Source: CAVTHW01 sp963734625 (GTDB lineage: Bacteria > Acidobacteriota > Terriglobia > Bryobacterales > Bryobacteraceae). Taken from it: 64,000 bases of DNA. Shown here one piece after another: positions 17,613-27,600 of the stretch (position 1 is its first letter; every line of letters begins with the position of its first letter). A program made the position numbers and the translations under genes. Below the pieces are notes generated by a model. The model did no database searches. It was not told where the DNA came from and saw nothing but the letters and a program-made list of their open reading frames with translations. The stretch covers positions 1 through 64,000 of the forward strand of contig CAVTHW010000004.1 of NCBI GenBank assembly GCA_963734625.1, written 5' to 3'.

Positions 17613-18661
17613 CGCCCTGCGTCCCCGCGAAGCCGTGTTGCGCATGGCCCCCTACTCGCCCCCGACCGGGGGCCGCGCCGGCAAGCTGCGCCTGGACTTC
17701 AACGAGAACACCGTGGGCTGCTCGCCCCGGGTGATCGAGTTCCTCAAGCGCCGCCTCGAAGCCGGCGGGCTGGCCGTGTACCCGGAGTACGGCGAGGCGA
17801 GAGCCGCGGTGGCCGAGTTCTTCGGCGTCAGCACGGAACAGTTGTTGTTGAGCAACGGCACCGATGAAGCGATCCAGGTGATCGTGAACACTTACGTTGG
17901 CGCCGGGGACGACATCCTGCTGCTGCGCCCGTCCTATGCGATGTACCGGTTCTACGCGGAGGTGGCCGGCGCCTCGATCCGGGAGATCGATTACCGTCCC
18001 GGCAATCTGGAGTTCCCGCTGGAGGAACTGCTCGGCGCTATCCGGCCGGAAACTCGCGCGATCCTGATTGCGAATCCCAACAATCCCACCGGCACGGGCG
18101 TCGGCATCGAGGGCATCGAGCAGATTCTGGAAAAGGCTCCCCACGCCGCCGTGCTGATCGACGAGGCGTACTTCGAGTTCAACGGCGTGACGGCGCTGCC
18201 GCTGATCGGCCGCGCGCCGAATCTCTTCGTGAGCCGCACGTTTTCGAAGGCATATGGAATGGCTGCGATGCGGCTGGGCTGCGTTTTCTCGCAGGCGGAA
18301 AACATCCGTTACTTGCGCAAGGCGCAGTCGCCGTACAGCGTCAACGCCCTGGCCGCGCTGGCGGCGACCGAAGCCGTGCGGGACCAGGAATACATCGACG
18401 GCTATGTCGCGGAGGTCCTGGCCGCGCGCGAGTTGTTGTACGAGGGTTTCGAGCGATTGAAGATTCCGTATCTGCGGAGCCAGGCGAATTTCGTCCTGTT
18501 CCAGGCCGGCGCCCGCGCGATCGAAGTCCGCGACAAGCTGCGTGATATGGGCGTCCTGGTGCGCGACCGCAGCTATGAACTCCCCGGTTCGGTGCGGGTC
18601 ACGGTCGGCACGCGCGAGCAGGTGCGCCGCTTTCTGGCCGCGTCTGGAGGCGATCTGGTAA
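17605..18661 (+). CDS. hisC: histidinol-phosphate aminotransferase
   Basis: HisC is a PLP-dependent aminotransferase converting imidazole acetol phosphate to histidinol phosphate. Family blocks include LRLDFNENTVGCSPRVIEFL, LLSNGTDEAIQVIVNTYV, ILIANPNNPTGTG, VLIDEAYFEF, the PLP lysine in SRTFSKAYGMAAMRLG, and the C-terminal VRVTVGTREQVRRFLAA. As sequenced, the frame continues without stop into a HAD domain (total 576 residues). However, ignoring one base near T18643 gives RRFLAALEAIW then TAA at 18659-18661, overlapping the ATG of the HAD frame (TAATG). That is a natural HisC end, so the fusion is probably an assembly artefact, though a real fusion cannot be excluded. Confidence 0.9.
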
Positions 18662-19335
18662 TGCCTTCGGAAGTGCTGGTGTTCGACATGGACGGCGTGC
18701 TGGTGGATGTGACCGAGTCCTATCGGGAGGCCATCCGGCAGACGGTGCGGTACTTCGCGGGACGGGAGATCGGCAACGAGGCGATCCAGGAACTGAAGAA
18801 CGCGGGCGGCTGGAACAACGATTGGGCGCTGGCTCACCACGTGATTCGCGGCCATGGCGTTGCGGTGGATTATGAGGACGTTGTGGCGCGGTTTCAGGAG
18901 ATCTTTTTTGGCGACGGGCAGAGCGGGCTGGCTTCGCGCGAGAAGTGGGTGCCGCAAGCCGGACTGCTCGAGCGGCTCGGCCAGCGCTTCCGCCTGGCGA
19001 TCTTCACCGGCCGGACACGGGAGGAAGCGCAGATGACGCTCAACCGCTTCGCGGCCGATGTAAATTTCGATCCGGTCATCGCCGATGAGGACGTCGTGCA
19101 CGGCAAGCCCGCGCCCGATGGCCTAAGGAAGATCGCGGCTCTCACCGGACTGACTCAGCTCTGGTACGTCGGCGACACGGTGGATGACGCGCGCAGCGCG
19201 AAGGCGGCCGGTGCGCGGTTCATCGGAATCGCCTCCGAGTCCAGTCCGCGGCAGGCCGAGTTGCAGGCGCTGTTTGCCGCCGAAAACGCTTTTGCGGTCT
19301 TGAGCGACATCAACCAGTTGGAGGGCGTGCTCTAA
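18661..19335 (+). CDS. HAD-family phosphatase in his operon, candidate histidinol-phosphatase
   Basis: The 224-residue HAD-IA domain has motif I FDMDGVLVDV, motif II IFTGR, a motif III Lys in HGKPAPDG, and motif IV VGDTVDDARSAKAAG, with a helical cap between I and II. The four catalytic motifs are intact, so an active phosphatase is expected. The operon encodes all other late steps but no classical HisB-N or HisN/HisK histidinol-phosphatase. This gene sits between hisC and hisB, exactly around that step. Assigning histidinol-phosphate as substrate is inference from context. It reads in frame with hisC as sequenced (see hisC). The stop is followed two bases later by the hisB ATG. Confidence 0.8.
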   Translation: MPSEVLVFDMDGVLVDVTESYREAIRQTVRYFAGREIGNEAIQELKNAGGWNNDWALAHHVIRGHGVAVDYEDVVARFQEIFFGDGQSGLASREKWVPQAGLLERLGQRFRLAIFTGRTREEAQMTLNRFAADVNFDPVIADEDVVHGKPAPDGLRKIAALTGLTQLWYVGDTVDDARSAKAAGARFIGIASESSPRQAELQALFAAENAFAVLSDINQLEGVL

Positions 19336-19336
19336 A

Positions 19337-19924
19337 ATGCGAACCGCCACGATCCGCCGCGAAACCAAGGAAACGCAAATCGAGGGACGCCTCGCGATTG
19401 AAGGCCGCGGCCGCTACGAGGTCTCGACCGGCGTGCGCTTCCTCGATCACATGCTGGAGTTGTTCGCCAGGCACGGCGGCTTCGACCTGAAGCTCCGCGC
19501 CACGGGCGACCTCGACGTGGATCAGCACCACACCGTGGAAGACGCCGGCATCGTGCTGGGCCAGTTGTTCGCCAATGCGCTGGGAGATCGGCGCGGCATC
19601 AATCGCGCCGGCTACTTCCTGCTGCCCATGGACGAGACGCTGGTGGCGGTGGCGCTCGATCTGGGCGGGCGAAGCGCGCTGGTATACAAGGACCTGGTCA
19701 AGACCCGCCTGGTGGGCGACCTCCAGGCGGAACTGGTGGAAGACTTCTTCGGCGGCTTCGCCAGTCACGCCGGAGCGAACGTTCACGTGAAGGTGCTGTA
19801 CGGACGCAGCAGCCACCACAAGCTGGAAGCGGTGTTCAAGTGTTTCGCCAGGGCGATGAAGTACGCCTGTTCGCGCGACCGGCGGCTGCGCGGCGAGCTG
19901 CCTTCAACCAAGGGGCTCTTGTGA
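19337..19924 (+). CDS. hisB: imidazoleglycerol-phosphate dehydratase
   Basis: HisB dehydrates imidazoleglycerol phosphate to imidazole acetol phosphate. The 195-residue monofunctional enzyme shows the manganese-binding motifs FLDHMLELFARHGGF and DQHHTVEDAGIVLG and the repeat ASHAGANVHVKVLYGRSSHHKLEAVFKCFARAM. Family signatures RRETKETQIEG and the end PSTKGLL are normal. No phosphatase domain is fused, unlike enterobacterial HisB. The stop overlaps the GTG of hisH (GTGA). Confidence 0.95.
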   Translation: MRTATIRRETKETQIEGRLAIEGRGRYEVSTGVRFLDHMLELFARHGGFDLKLRATGDLDVDQHHTVEDAGIVLGQLFANALGDRRGINRAGYFLLPMDETLVAVALDLGGRSALVYKDLVKTRLVGDLQAELVEDFFGGFASHAGANVHVKVLYGRSSHHKLEAVFKCFARAMKYACSRDRRLRGELPSTKGLL

Positions 19925-20514
19925 TCGGCATCTTCGATTACGGCGCCGGCAATCTCCGTTCGGTCGAGAACACGCTAGCCGAGGTGGGCGCTCCGTATAC
20001 CCTGGTGCGCGACGCCGCGGGATTGCGGGCCGCGTCCAAGATCATCCTGCCGGGCGTCGGGCACTTCGGCCAGATCATGCGGGCGCTCGACCAGATGGAG
20101 GTGCGCGGCGTTTTTGCGGAAAGAATCGGCGCGGGCGTGCCGTTCCTGGGAATTTGTCTCGGGCTGCACGCGCTGTTTCAAGGCAGTGAAGAGGCTCCGG
20201 AGGTAAAGGGCCTGGGCCTGGTGGAAGGCCTGGTGCGCCGGTTTCCCGAGACGGCGCGGGTGCCGCACATGGGCTGGAACGAGTTGGAAACCCGCAAGCC
20301 GTCGCGGCTGCTGGCGGGCCTGGGCAGCCGGCCCTACCTTTATTTCGCGCACAGCTTTTACGCGCCCGTGACGGAGGCGACGGCGGCGACCTGCGACTAC
20401 GCGGTCCCCTCGACGGCGCTGCTCGAAAGCGGCAACCGCTTCGGAGTGCAATTTCATCCCGAGAAGTCGGGGCCGCTGGGGCTGCGGATTATGAAGAACT
20501 TCGTGGAACTCTGA
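19921..20514 (+). CDS. hisH: imidazole glycerol phosphate synthase glutaminase subunit
   Basis: HisH supplies ammonia from glutamine to HisF. The 197-residue class I amidotransferase has IFDYGAGNLRSVENTL at its start and the oxyanion PGVGHFGQIM. The catalytic Cys lies in LGICLGLHALF, HMGWNEL follows, and the catalytic His-Glu pair is in GVQFHPEKSG. The GTG start at 19921 overlaps the hisB stop. hisF begins six bases after its stop. Confidence 0.95.
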   Translation: MIGIFDYGAGNLRSVENTLAEVGAPYTLVRDAAGLRAASKIILPGVGHFGQIMRALDQMEVRGVFAERIGAGVPFLGICLGLHALFQGSEEAPEVKGLGLVEGLVRRFPETARVPHMGWNELETRKPSRLLAGLGSRPYLYFAHSFYAPVTEATAATCDYAVPSTALLESGNRFGVQFHPEKSGPLGLRIMKNFVEL

Positions 20515-20520
20515 GACGCC

Positions 20521-21283
20521 ATGCTGGCAAAGCGCATTATTCCCTGTCTCGACGTCACCGCCGGAAGAGTGGTGAAGGGCGTGCATTTCGTGAATCTGCG
20601 CGACGCCGGGGACCCGGTGGAGCTGGCGGATCGTTACAACCAGCAGGGCGCCGACGAACTGGTGTTTCTCGACATCACGGCCTCCAGCGATTACCGGGAC
20701 ATCATGGCCAATGTGGTCGCCCGAACCGCGCGCCGGGTCTTTATCCCGCTGACGGTGGGCGGCGGCATTCGCTCGGTGAGCGACGCGCGGCGCATCCTGA
20801 TGGCGGGCGCCGACAAGATCAGCGTGAACACGGCGGCGATCCGGCGGCCCGAACTGCTGACGGAGCTGAGCCTGGAATTCGGCGCACAGGCCGTGGTGCT
20901 GGCCATCGACGCCAAGCGCGGGGCTCCCGGCGCCTGGACGGTCTACACCCGCGGCGGCCGGGACGACGAGGGCCTGGACGCCGTCGAATGGGCCGCCCGC
21001 GGCGAGGCTCTGGGCGCGGGCGAGATTCTGCTGACCTCAATGGACACGGACGGCGTGCAAACCGGTTTCGACTGCGATTTGACCCGCGCCGTCTCGCGCG
21101 CCACTCACATTCCCGTGATCGCTTCGGGCGGGGCCGGCAAGCCCGAGGACTTCGTCCGGGTGCTGACCGAAGGCGAGGCCGACGCCGCGCTGGCGGCTTC
21201 CATCTTCCACTTCGGCACGTATACGGTTGGGCGATCTGAAGGAGCATCTGGTCCGCCACGGCGTCCCGGTGAGGCCCGCATGA
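20521..21283 (+). CDS. hisF: imidazole glycerol phosphate synthase cyclase subunit (one frame break)
   Basis: HisF is the (beta/alpha)8 cyclase that releases AICAR and forms the imidazole ring. It shows AKRIIPCLDVTAGRVVKGVHFVNLRDAGDPVELA, VGGGIRSVSDARRIL, GADKISVNTAA and IPVIASGGAGKPEDF. As sequenced, the frame runs through into hisA, mimicking a fusion. Dropping one G of the GGG at 21229-21231 restores the standard end TVGDLKEHLVRHGVPVRPA and a TGA at 21281-21283 overlapping the hisA ATG. About 253 residues is the normal length. Confidence 0.93.
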
Positions 21284-21978
21284 TCATCCCCTGCATCGAT
21301 CTCATGGACGGCAAGGTGGTGCAGCTCGTTCAGGGCCGCAAGAAAGCCCTGGAGGGCGGGACGCCCGACGAGATGCTGCGCCGGTTCGCCGCTTTCCCCG
21401 AGATCCAGGTCATCGACCTGGACGCGGCCATGGGCCTGGGTTCGAACGATTCGATCGTCGAGCACCTGGCCGCGCACGCTTCGACGCGCGTCGGCGGCGG
21501 CGTGCGCACCCCGGAAAGAGCCAGCAAGCTGGTCGAGCAGGGCGCGCACAGGGTCATTATCGGAACGGCGGCGTTTTGTGTGGATGGGATCAACGAGCCT
21601 TTTCTCCGAGCGGCCGTAGAGGCAGTGGGCCGAGAGCGGATCCTGATTGCGCTCGATTCGATGGGCGGGAAGATCGTGGTGAAGGGCTGGCGCGAGAGCA
21701 CATCGTTGACCGCCGAAGTAGTGATTGCCCGGCTCGAGCCGTACTGCTCCGGCTTCCTCTGCACATATGTGGACAAAGAGGGCATGCTCGAAGGCACGGA
21801 TCTGGACTGGTTCCGGCGGCTGCGCCAGGCGACGGCCCACGAATTGACCGCGGCGGGCGGCATCACGACGCTGGATGAAGTCCGGGAATTGCAGCGCATG
21901 GGGGTCAACGCCGCCCTGGGCATGGCGATCTACACCGGCAAGCTGGATCTGGGGGAGTTGGCCCAGATGTCGCTCTGA
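21280..21978 (+). CDS. hisA: ProFAR isomerase (HisA)
   Basis: HisA is 1-(5-phosphoribosyl)-5-[(5-phosphoribosylamino)methylideneamino]imidazole-4-carboxamide isomerase, step four of the pathway. The 232-residue TIM barrel begins MIIPCIDLMDGKVVQLVQGRK and has VIDLDAAMGLGSN, RVGGGVRTPERASKLVEQGAHRVIIGTAAF, ALDSMGGKIVVKGW and ITTLDEVRELQRMGVNAALGMAIYTGKLDL. Its ATG overlaps the restored hisF stop. It closes the operon; no terminator-like hairpin was noticed in the 84 bases before the next gene. Confidence 0.93.
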   Translation: MIIPCIDLMDGKVVQLVQGRKKALEGGTPDEMLRRFAAFPEIQVIDLDAAMGLGSNDSIVEHLAAHASTRVGGGVRTPERASKLVEQGAHRVIIGTAAFCVDGINEPFLRAAVEAVGRERILIALDSMGGKIVVKGWRESTSLTAEVVIARLEPYCSGFLCTYVDKEGMLEGTDLDWFRRLRQATAHELTAAGGITTLDEVRELQRMGVNAALGMAIYTGKLDLGELAQMSL

Positions 21979-22062
21979 ATGGCAGCAAACTTGCTCCGAA
22001 TGTGATTAGCCCCTCGAAAGTCCTTACAATAAGAGTAGGAGCAGCGCGAACTCACCCAATTT

Positions 22063-23517
22063 ATGAGCGAAAAGACCCGCAAGCGAAATCCGAAAGCGCC
22101 GCGCCAAGAGTTGCCGCTCCTGGAGCCGGGGGAGCGCAGCCGCAGCAGCGCGGAAGTCTCTCTGGGTTTCCAGATGGAGCAGGCCCTGGTGGAAGCCAGC
22201 CGCTGCCTGGACTGCAAGGAGCCGACCTGCAACGCGGCCTGCCCCCTGAACATTGACATCAAGGGCTTCATCGCCCGGATGGCGGACGGCGATTTCGCGG
22301 CTGCCTCCGAGGTGCTGTCCAAGCACACTCCTTTCCCCGGGGTGTGCGGCAGGGTCTGCCAGTACGAGTTGTTCTGTGAGAAGGCCTGCCTGCTGGGCAA
22401 GAAGCTCAAGCCGGTGGCCATCGGGTCTCTGGAGCGCTTCGCGGCCGACCAGAGCCTGGCTTCCGGCGCGCAGGCGGCCCCGGTGATTCCTAAGCCGACG
22501 GGAGCACGCATCGCTCTGGTGGGTAGCGGGCCCTCCTCGCTGATCGCGGCCTACGATCTGGTCCGGCACGGATACCGGGTGACCATCTTCGAGGCATTGC
22601 ACGAACTGGGCGGAGTGCTGGCCTATGGCATCCCGCCGTTCCGGCTGCCCCGCAACATTCTTAAGAGGGAAATCGACGGGCTGAAGAACATGGGTGTGGA
22701 GTTTTGCACGGACTTTATCGTGGGCAAGACGGCCACCCTGGATGAGCTGTTCGAGGAGGGTTACGAGGCCGTGTTCGTGGGCACGGGCGCGGGCCTCCCG
22801 CACCTGATGGGGATTCCCGGCGAGAATCTGATCGGCGTCTACACCGCCAACGAGTTTCTGACGCGCATCAACCTGATGCGGGCCAACGAGTTTCCGGCGG
22901 TGGACACGCCGGTGCTGGTCGGGCGGCGCACGGTGGTGATCGGCGGCGGCAACTCGGCGATGGACGCGGCGCGCTGGGGGCGCCGGTTCGGCAGCGAGAC
23001 AACCATTCTTTTCCGCCGCGGCCGCGCGGAGTTGCGCGCCCGGGCGGCCGAGATCGAGCACGCCGAGGAAGAGGGCGTGAAGTTTGAGTTCCTGGGGGCG
23101 CCGGTGCGGCTGATCGGCGACGAAAACGGCGTGGTGCGGGAGATAGAGTGCATCCGCATGCAGCTAGGCGCGCCGGATGAATCCGGACGCCCGTCCCCGG
23201 TACCTATTCCGGGCTCGGAGTACCGCATTCCGGTCGACACGGTGGTGGCTGCCATCGGCCAAAGCCCGAACCCCACGCTGCAACGGGCCACGCCGGAGCT
23301 GATTACCAAGCGCGGCAAGATCGTGGTTGACGAAACCGGCCAGAGCAGCATCCCCATGGTTTTCGCCGGCGGGGACGTAGTGCGCGGAGGCGCCACGGTG
23401 ATTCAGGCCATGCGGGACGGAAGAGTCGCCGCGGCCGCGATTCACAAGGCATTGAGCCAACAGCCAGGGGACGAAGCCGCTGTGCCGCCGGGCGTGGCAG
23501 TGGAGGAGAGACGGTGA
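22063..23517 (+). CDS. NfnB/SudA-like NADPH-binding flavoprotein (GltD family)
   Basis: The 484-residue protein belongs to the glutamate-synthase small-subunit-like family. Two [4Fe-4S] sites are seen N-terminally: CLDCKEPTCNAACPLNIDIKGFI (about 46-68) and GVCGRVCQYELFCEKAC (about 92-108). Then come the FAD dinucleotide fold IALVGSGPSSLIAAYDL, the NAD(P) fold VVIGGGNSAMDAARWGRR, and the C-terminal FAD motif FAGGDVVRGGATVIQAMRDGR. The adjacent ferredoxin-NADP reductase-like gene makes the pair resemble NfnAB (NADH-dependent ferredoxin:NADP+ oxidoreductase) or SudAB sulfide dehydrogenase rather than glutamate synthase, since no gltB is present. It is coupled to the next gene by a GTGA overlap. 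Confidence 0.85.
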   Translation: MSEKTRKRNPKAPRQELPLLEPGERSRSSAEVSLGFQMEQALVEASRCLDCKEPTCNAACPLNIDIKGFIARMADGDFAAASEVLSKHTPFPGVCGRVCQYELFCEKACLLGKKLKPVAIGSLERFAADQSLASGAQAAPVIPKPTGARIALVGSGPSSLIAAYDLVRHGYRVTIFEALHELGGVLAYGIPPFRLPRNILKREIDGLKNMGVEFCTDFIVGKTATLDELFEEGYEAVFVGTGAGLPHLMGIPGENLIGVYTANEFLTRINLMRANEFPAVDTPVLVGRRTVVIGGGNSAMDAARWGRRFGSETTILFRRGRAELRARAAEIEHAEEEGVKFEFLGAPVRLIGDENGVVREIECIRMQLGAPDESGRPSPVPIPGSEYRIPVDTVVAAIGQSPNPTLQRATPELITKRGKIVVDETGQSSIPMVFAGGDVVRGGATVIQAMRDGRVAAAAIHKALSQQPGDEAAVPPGVAVEERR

Positions 23518-24356
23518 ATCGCATCCTGAACCAGCGGCAACTCACGCCGGAAATCGCATGGCTGGAAGTAGAGGCGCCGCGCATCGAGCGCCATTGGAAG
23601 GCGGGGCAGTTTATTATCGTCCGGCCCAACGAGGACAGCGAACGCATCCCCCTCACCATCGTCGGCGGCGACCGGGAACGGGGCAGCATTATTATGGTGG
23701 TCCAGGCCCTCGGCAAGACCACCCGGGTCATGGCCGCCAAGCAAGCCGGAGAGTCTCTGGCCGACGTGGTCGGGCCTCTGGGCGAGGCCGCGACGATCGA
23801 GAAAGTCGGCCACGTGCTGTGCGCCGGCGGCGGCGTGGGCGTGGCGGAGCTGCTGCCGGTGGCGCAGGCCTTTCGGCGCGCCGGCAATTTCGTTACGGCG
23901 CTATGCGGAGCGCGGTCCGCGAGCCATATCATCCTGGATGAGGAGTTGCGCGGCGCGGCGGACGAATTGCTTTGGGCCACCGACGACGGCTCGGCTGGTT
24001 TCCATGGCAACGTAGTCGAGTTCATGCGCTCGTGGCGGGCGGCGAAGCCCGCGCCTCCCGCGGTGGTACACGTCATCGGGCCGATCCCCATGATGCGAGC
24101 GGCCGCCAGACTCACCCGCGAGTGGGAAGTGCCCACCTACGCCAGCCTGAACCCGATCATGATCGACGGAACGGGCATGTGCGGCGGCTGCCGGATCACG
24201 GTGGGGGGCAAGGTCCGCTTTGCCTGCGTGGAAGGCCCGGAGTTTGACGCGCACCAGGTGGATTTCGACGAGTTGATCCGAAGGACCGGCGCCTACAAGG
24301 TCCAGGAACGGCAGGCCATCGAGCGGCACGAGTGCCGGGTGGGCCTGGGCGGCTGA
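23514..24356 (+). CDS. NfnA/SudB-like ferredoxin-NADP+ reductase subunit
   Basis: The 280-residue protein has an FAD-binding barrel (residues about 1-95: RNQ-like RHWKAGQFIIVRPNEDSERIPLTIVGGD). An NAD-binding fold follows (VLCAGGGVGVAELLPVAQAFRRAG ... ALCGARS). A C-terminal [2Fe-2S] site lies in MIDGTGMCGGCRITVGGKVRFACVEGPEFDAHQVDFDELI. The GTGMCGGC...FACVEGPEFD string is diagnostic of the SudB/NfnA group. It should bind the NfnB-like partner encoded just upstream and take part in electron bifurcation or NADPH formation; direction and physiological role are inference. Confidence 0.85.
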   Translation: MNRILNQRQLTPEIAWLEVEAPRIERHWKAGQFIIVRPNEDSERIPLTIVGGDRERGSIIMVVQALGKTTRVMAAKQAGESLADVVGPLGEAATIEKVGHVLCAGGGVGVAELLPVAQAFRRAGNFVTALCGARSASHIILDEELRGAADELLWATDDGSAGFHGNVVEFMRSWRAAKPAPPAVVHVIGPIPMMRAAARLTREWEVPTYASLNPIMIDGTGMCGGCRITVGGKVRFACVEGPEFDAHQVDFDELIRRTGAYKVQERQAIERHECRVGLGG

Positions 24357-24691
24357 TCCGCTTCCCCGCCTCCAAACAGACTAAGAACCCCCTTTATCTT
24401 CAATGATTTATCGGGGCACGGGGATTTTACTTTACAATCCCCGCCGCCTGTGATATAAATATCCGGGTCGTGGGGATCTCTATTGGTGTGGCAGGCGCTG
24501 GCTTGGCGCGCGAAGAATGGGTTTCCCGGCACGGAATAACTGGCCTGTGGTATCGGCATCAAAAGGGGTAGTTTCGTAAGCGTAGTTTGACGTGCAGGTT
24601 GCCCCCCTGGCAGCGGGGCAGCTACGAAAAAGGTTAGTCGCAACAACGGGGTGGCCTTGGAGGACAGGGGCTGCCTCAGGAGGCAAGAGTG
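24357..24691. other. intergenic region upstream of the TonB-dependent receptor
   Basis: This 335-base region contains no convincing gene. It holds a hairpin CGGGGATT/AATCCCCG (24419-24443, 9-base loop) without a T run, some AT-rich DNA around 24450-24470 that could be a promoter, and a strong Shine-Dalgarno AGGAGG at 24678-24683 serving the receptor gene. A regulatory role for the hairpin is possible but unproven. Confidence 0.5.
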
Positions 24692-27600
24692 ATGTTATTC
24701 CTTAAGACGATGCGGGTTCTCTGCATCCTCGCGCTCCTGTGCGGGTGCGCGTTTTCCCAAACTTCCAGCAACTTGATCGGGACTTTGACGGATCAGACCG
24801 GCGCGGTGGTGCCGACCGTTGAGGTTCAGTTGACGGATCAGGCGACTGGATCGGTCCGTACTACAACAACGACGGCGGCCGGGATCTTCCGTTTCACGAA
24901 CATGGCCCCCGGGACCTACACCGTAGGAGTGAAGGCCACGGGTTTCAAGTCGTATTCTCAGAAAGACATCAGCCTGGCATCCAGCGATACGCGCGACTTG
25001 GGACGCATCGCGCTGGAACTGGGCACCGTGACGCAGGAAGTGTCCGTCACGGCAGTGGCCCTGGCGGTGCAAACGGCCAGCAGCGAGAAGTCCGCGCTGG
25101 TGGACGGCAACCAGCTCAACAGCATTGCCCTGAAGGGCCGCGACCTGTTTGCATTCATGGCGTTGGTCCCGGGCATCTCGGGCGTCTCCTCGAATGAGAC
25201 CACGACCCCCAATACCACGGGCGGCACCATTAACGGCGGAGGCACAAAGAACATTACGGTGGACGGCATCACGGACCTGGACACGGGCTCCAACGGCACG
25301 ATTCACTTCGAGCCGAACATGGACTCGGTCGGCGAGATTCGGGTGCTGACCTCCGGCTACCAGGCTGAATACGGCCGCAACGCGAGCGGCACCATCAGCA
25401 TCGTGACCAAGGGCGGCGGCCAGAGGTTCCGGGGCAGCTTGTGGTGGAATATCCGGCGCGAATACTTCAACGCCAACACCTTCGACGGCAACCGGGCCGG
25501 CTCCCAGATCAATAAGACTAGCGGCCTGTTGGAGCGCGTCACGCCCAAGCCTAAGTACCGTTATGACGTTTACGGGTTTAGCGCATCGGGCCCGGTTTTC
25601 ATTCCGAAGCTGTTCAACACCGAGAAGAAGCGGGTGTTCTTCATGGTTTCGCAGGAGTGGACCAAACAGCTTCCTGGCAGCAGCACCACTAATGCGAGGG
25701 TGCCGACGGCCCTGGAGCGTTTGGGCGATTTCTCGGCCAGCTACAACAACAGCGGGAAAGTGGTCCCGGTCATCAACCCCACGACGGGCGTGCAGTTCCC
25801 TGGGAACAAGATCACCACGCCGGCCGACCCGACTGGGCTGGCGATGATCAACTTCCTGCCGTTGCCGAATCGCTGCGACGACCTGAACAACCTCAGCGTC
25901 TGCAACTGGACGGAGTTGGCGGTCGACTATGCGAACGCGGGCACCAAGTACGGCCGGAACTACCGCAGCATTATGGGCGGGCCGCACCCCCGGAAGAACA
26001 CCATGGCGCGGTTTGATACCTACCTGACCTCCAAGCTGAACGCCTACTACCGATGGGGCAACGACTTCGACGACATGGAAACCAGTTGGGGCCTTGAACT
26101 CTGGACCCCCAGCGAGAACGCCTGGCTGCCCTACACCGAGAAGCACCCCAACCCAGGACACGGGCACGCCGTGGGAATCACCTACACCATCAGCCCGACC
26201 ATCGTAAACGAATTCCTGTTTGGGAAGAGCTGGAACGGCTGGGAGTGGTACGTGAAGTACGAAGACGCGCTTGACCGGGCTCGGGTGAACAATCCACCGC
26301 ACTGGTACAGCGACACCGATCCCCAGTGGGACGACGTAGCCAACCGGCCTGGCGGCAACGGTCCCGGCCACTGGAACTATGCGAAATACGTCCCCGCTAT
26401 GAGTTATGGGGGCAACAGCATGACCCAGACGGGCTTCAGCACGAGCCGGCCCTACACCAACATGAACGACATCTACAGCTTCAGCGACAACGTGAGCATG
26501 GTGCGGGGAAAGCATAGCCTGAAGGGCGGTTTCTACTACGAGCGAACCGGGAAGATGCAGCAGCAGGGCGGCAACTATCTCGGAAACTATAGCTTCGGCT
26601 ACGACTCATCCTCCCCGGCGGACACGATGAACGGCCTGGCCAACGCCTACCTCGGGTTGGTAAACAACTACACCGAGGGCAAGAGGCTTATCGGCGACTT
26701 CTGGTGGACGGGCATCGAATTCTACGTGCAGGATAGCTGGCGCGTGAACCCGCGGCTGACCCTGGAATTGGGCGTCCGCTTCTACCACGTGCAGCCCCAG
26801 GCGAACCTGAACAAGACCTCGTCGGCTTTCCTGGCTTCCACCTACGTCGCGGCGAACGCGCCGCGGATCTACTATCCGGCCAAGCCAACCGATCCGCTGA
26901 TTACATCGTTTGCCAATCCGGCTCTGTCCAAAGCAAAGGTGGTGGCCTTGGACAAGGGCACGGGACTGGCGAACTTCGGTTACCTGATCGGCAGCTACGT
27001 CCCCTATGAGATTGGGGGCTACGCTGTGCAGCCGGACTACTACAACGGCATGCAGGTAGCCGATGGCGTTAACCCCAACGTGCCGCTAACCATGTTCTCG
27101 TTCCCCTCGCTGAGCTATGGACCGCGCGTGGGCTTCGCCTGGGACGTGTTTGGCAACGGCAAGACCGCGATTCGCGGCGGCCTCGGACGCTTCTTTAACG
27201 CCGCCGGCGACAGCAACCAGATCATGCCCATGAACGGGCAACCGCCAAAGGCCAAGACCTCGACGCTGCAATATGTGACTGTTCCCAGCCTGGTGGGCAC
27301 TACGGGCGGATCGATCAACGTGACGGGTCCCGGCCGGAACATAACCGGCGAGCAGCCTTACGAATCGATGGTGAACGGGAACATCGGCATTCAGCAGAGC
27401 GTGGGCTTCGGCACGGTGGTTGATGTATCCTACGTGCCGGCCTTGCGGCGGCACATCCTGACGGGGCGGCAGATCAACGCAGTCCCGATGTTCTCGCGAT
27501 ACCTGGAGGCCAATGTTGATCCAACCAACGCCAATAAAGCGAGCTATAGCACCCCATTCCTGGGGACCTATGAGGCGTCTCGCGCGTTGGACGACAACTA

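Noticed and set aside
20521..21978. A bifunctional HisF-HisA fusion protein of 485 residues
   Set aside because: One G too many at 21229-21231 explains it. Removing it restores the conserved HisF end and a TGA overlapping the hisA ATG.
24695..26515. A 606-residue open frame antisense to the TonB-dependent receptor
   Set aside because: It is a compositional shadow of a clear coding gene, with no start context or domains.
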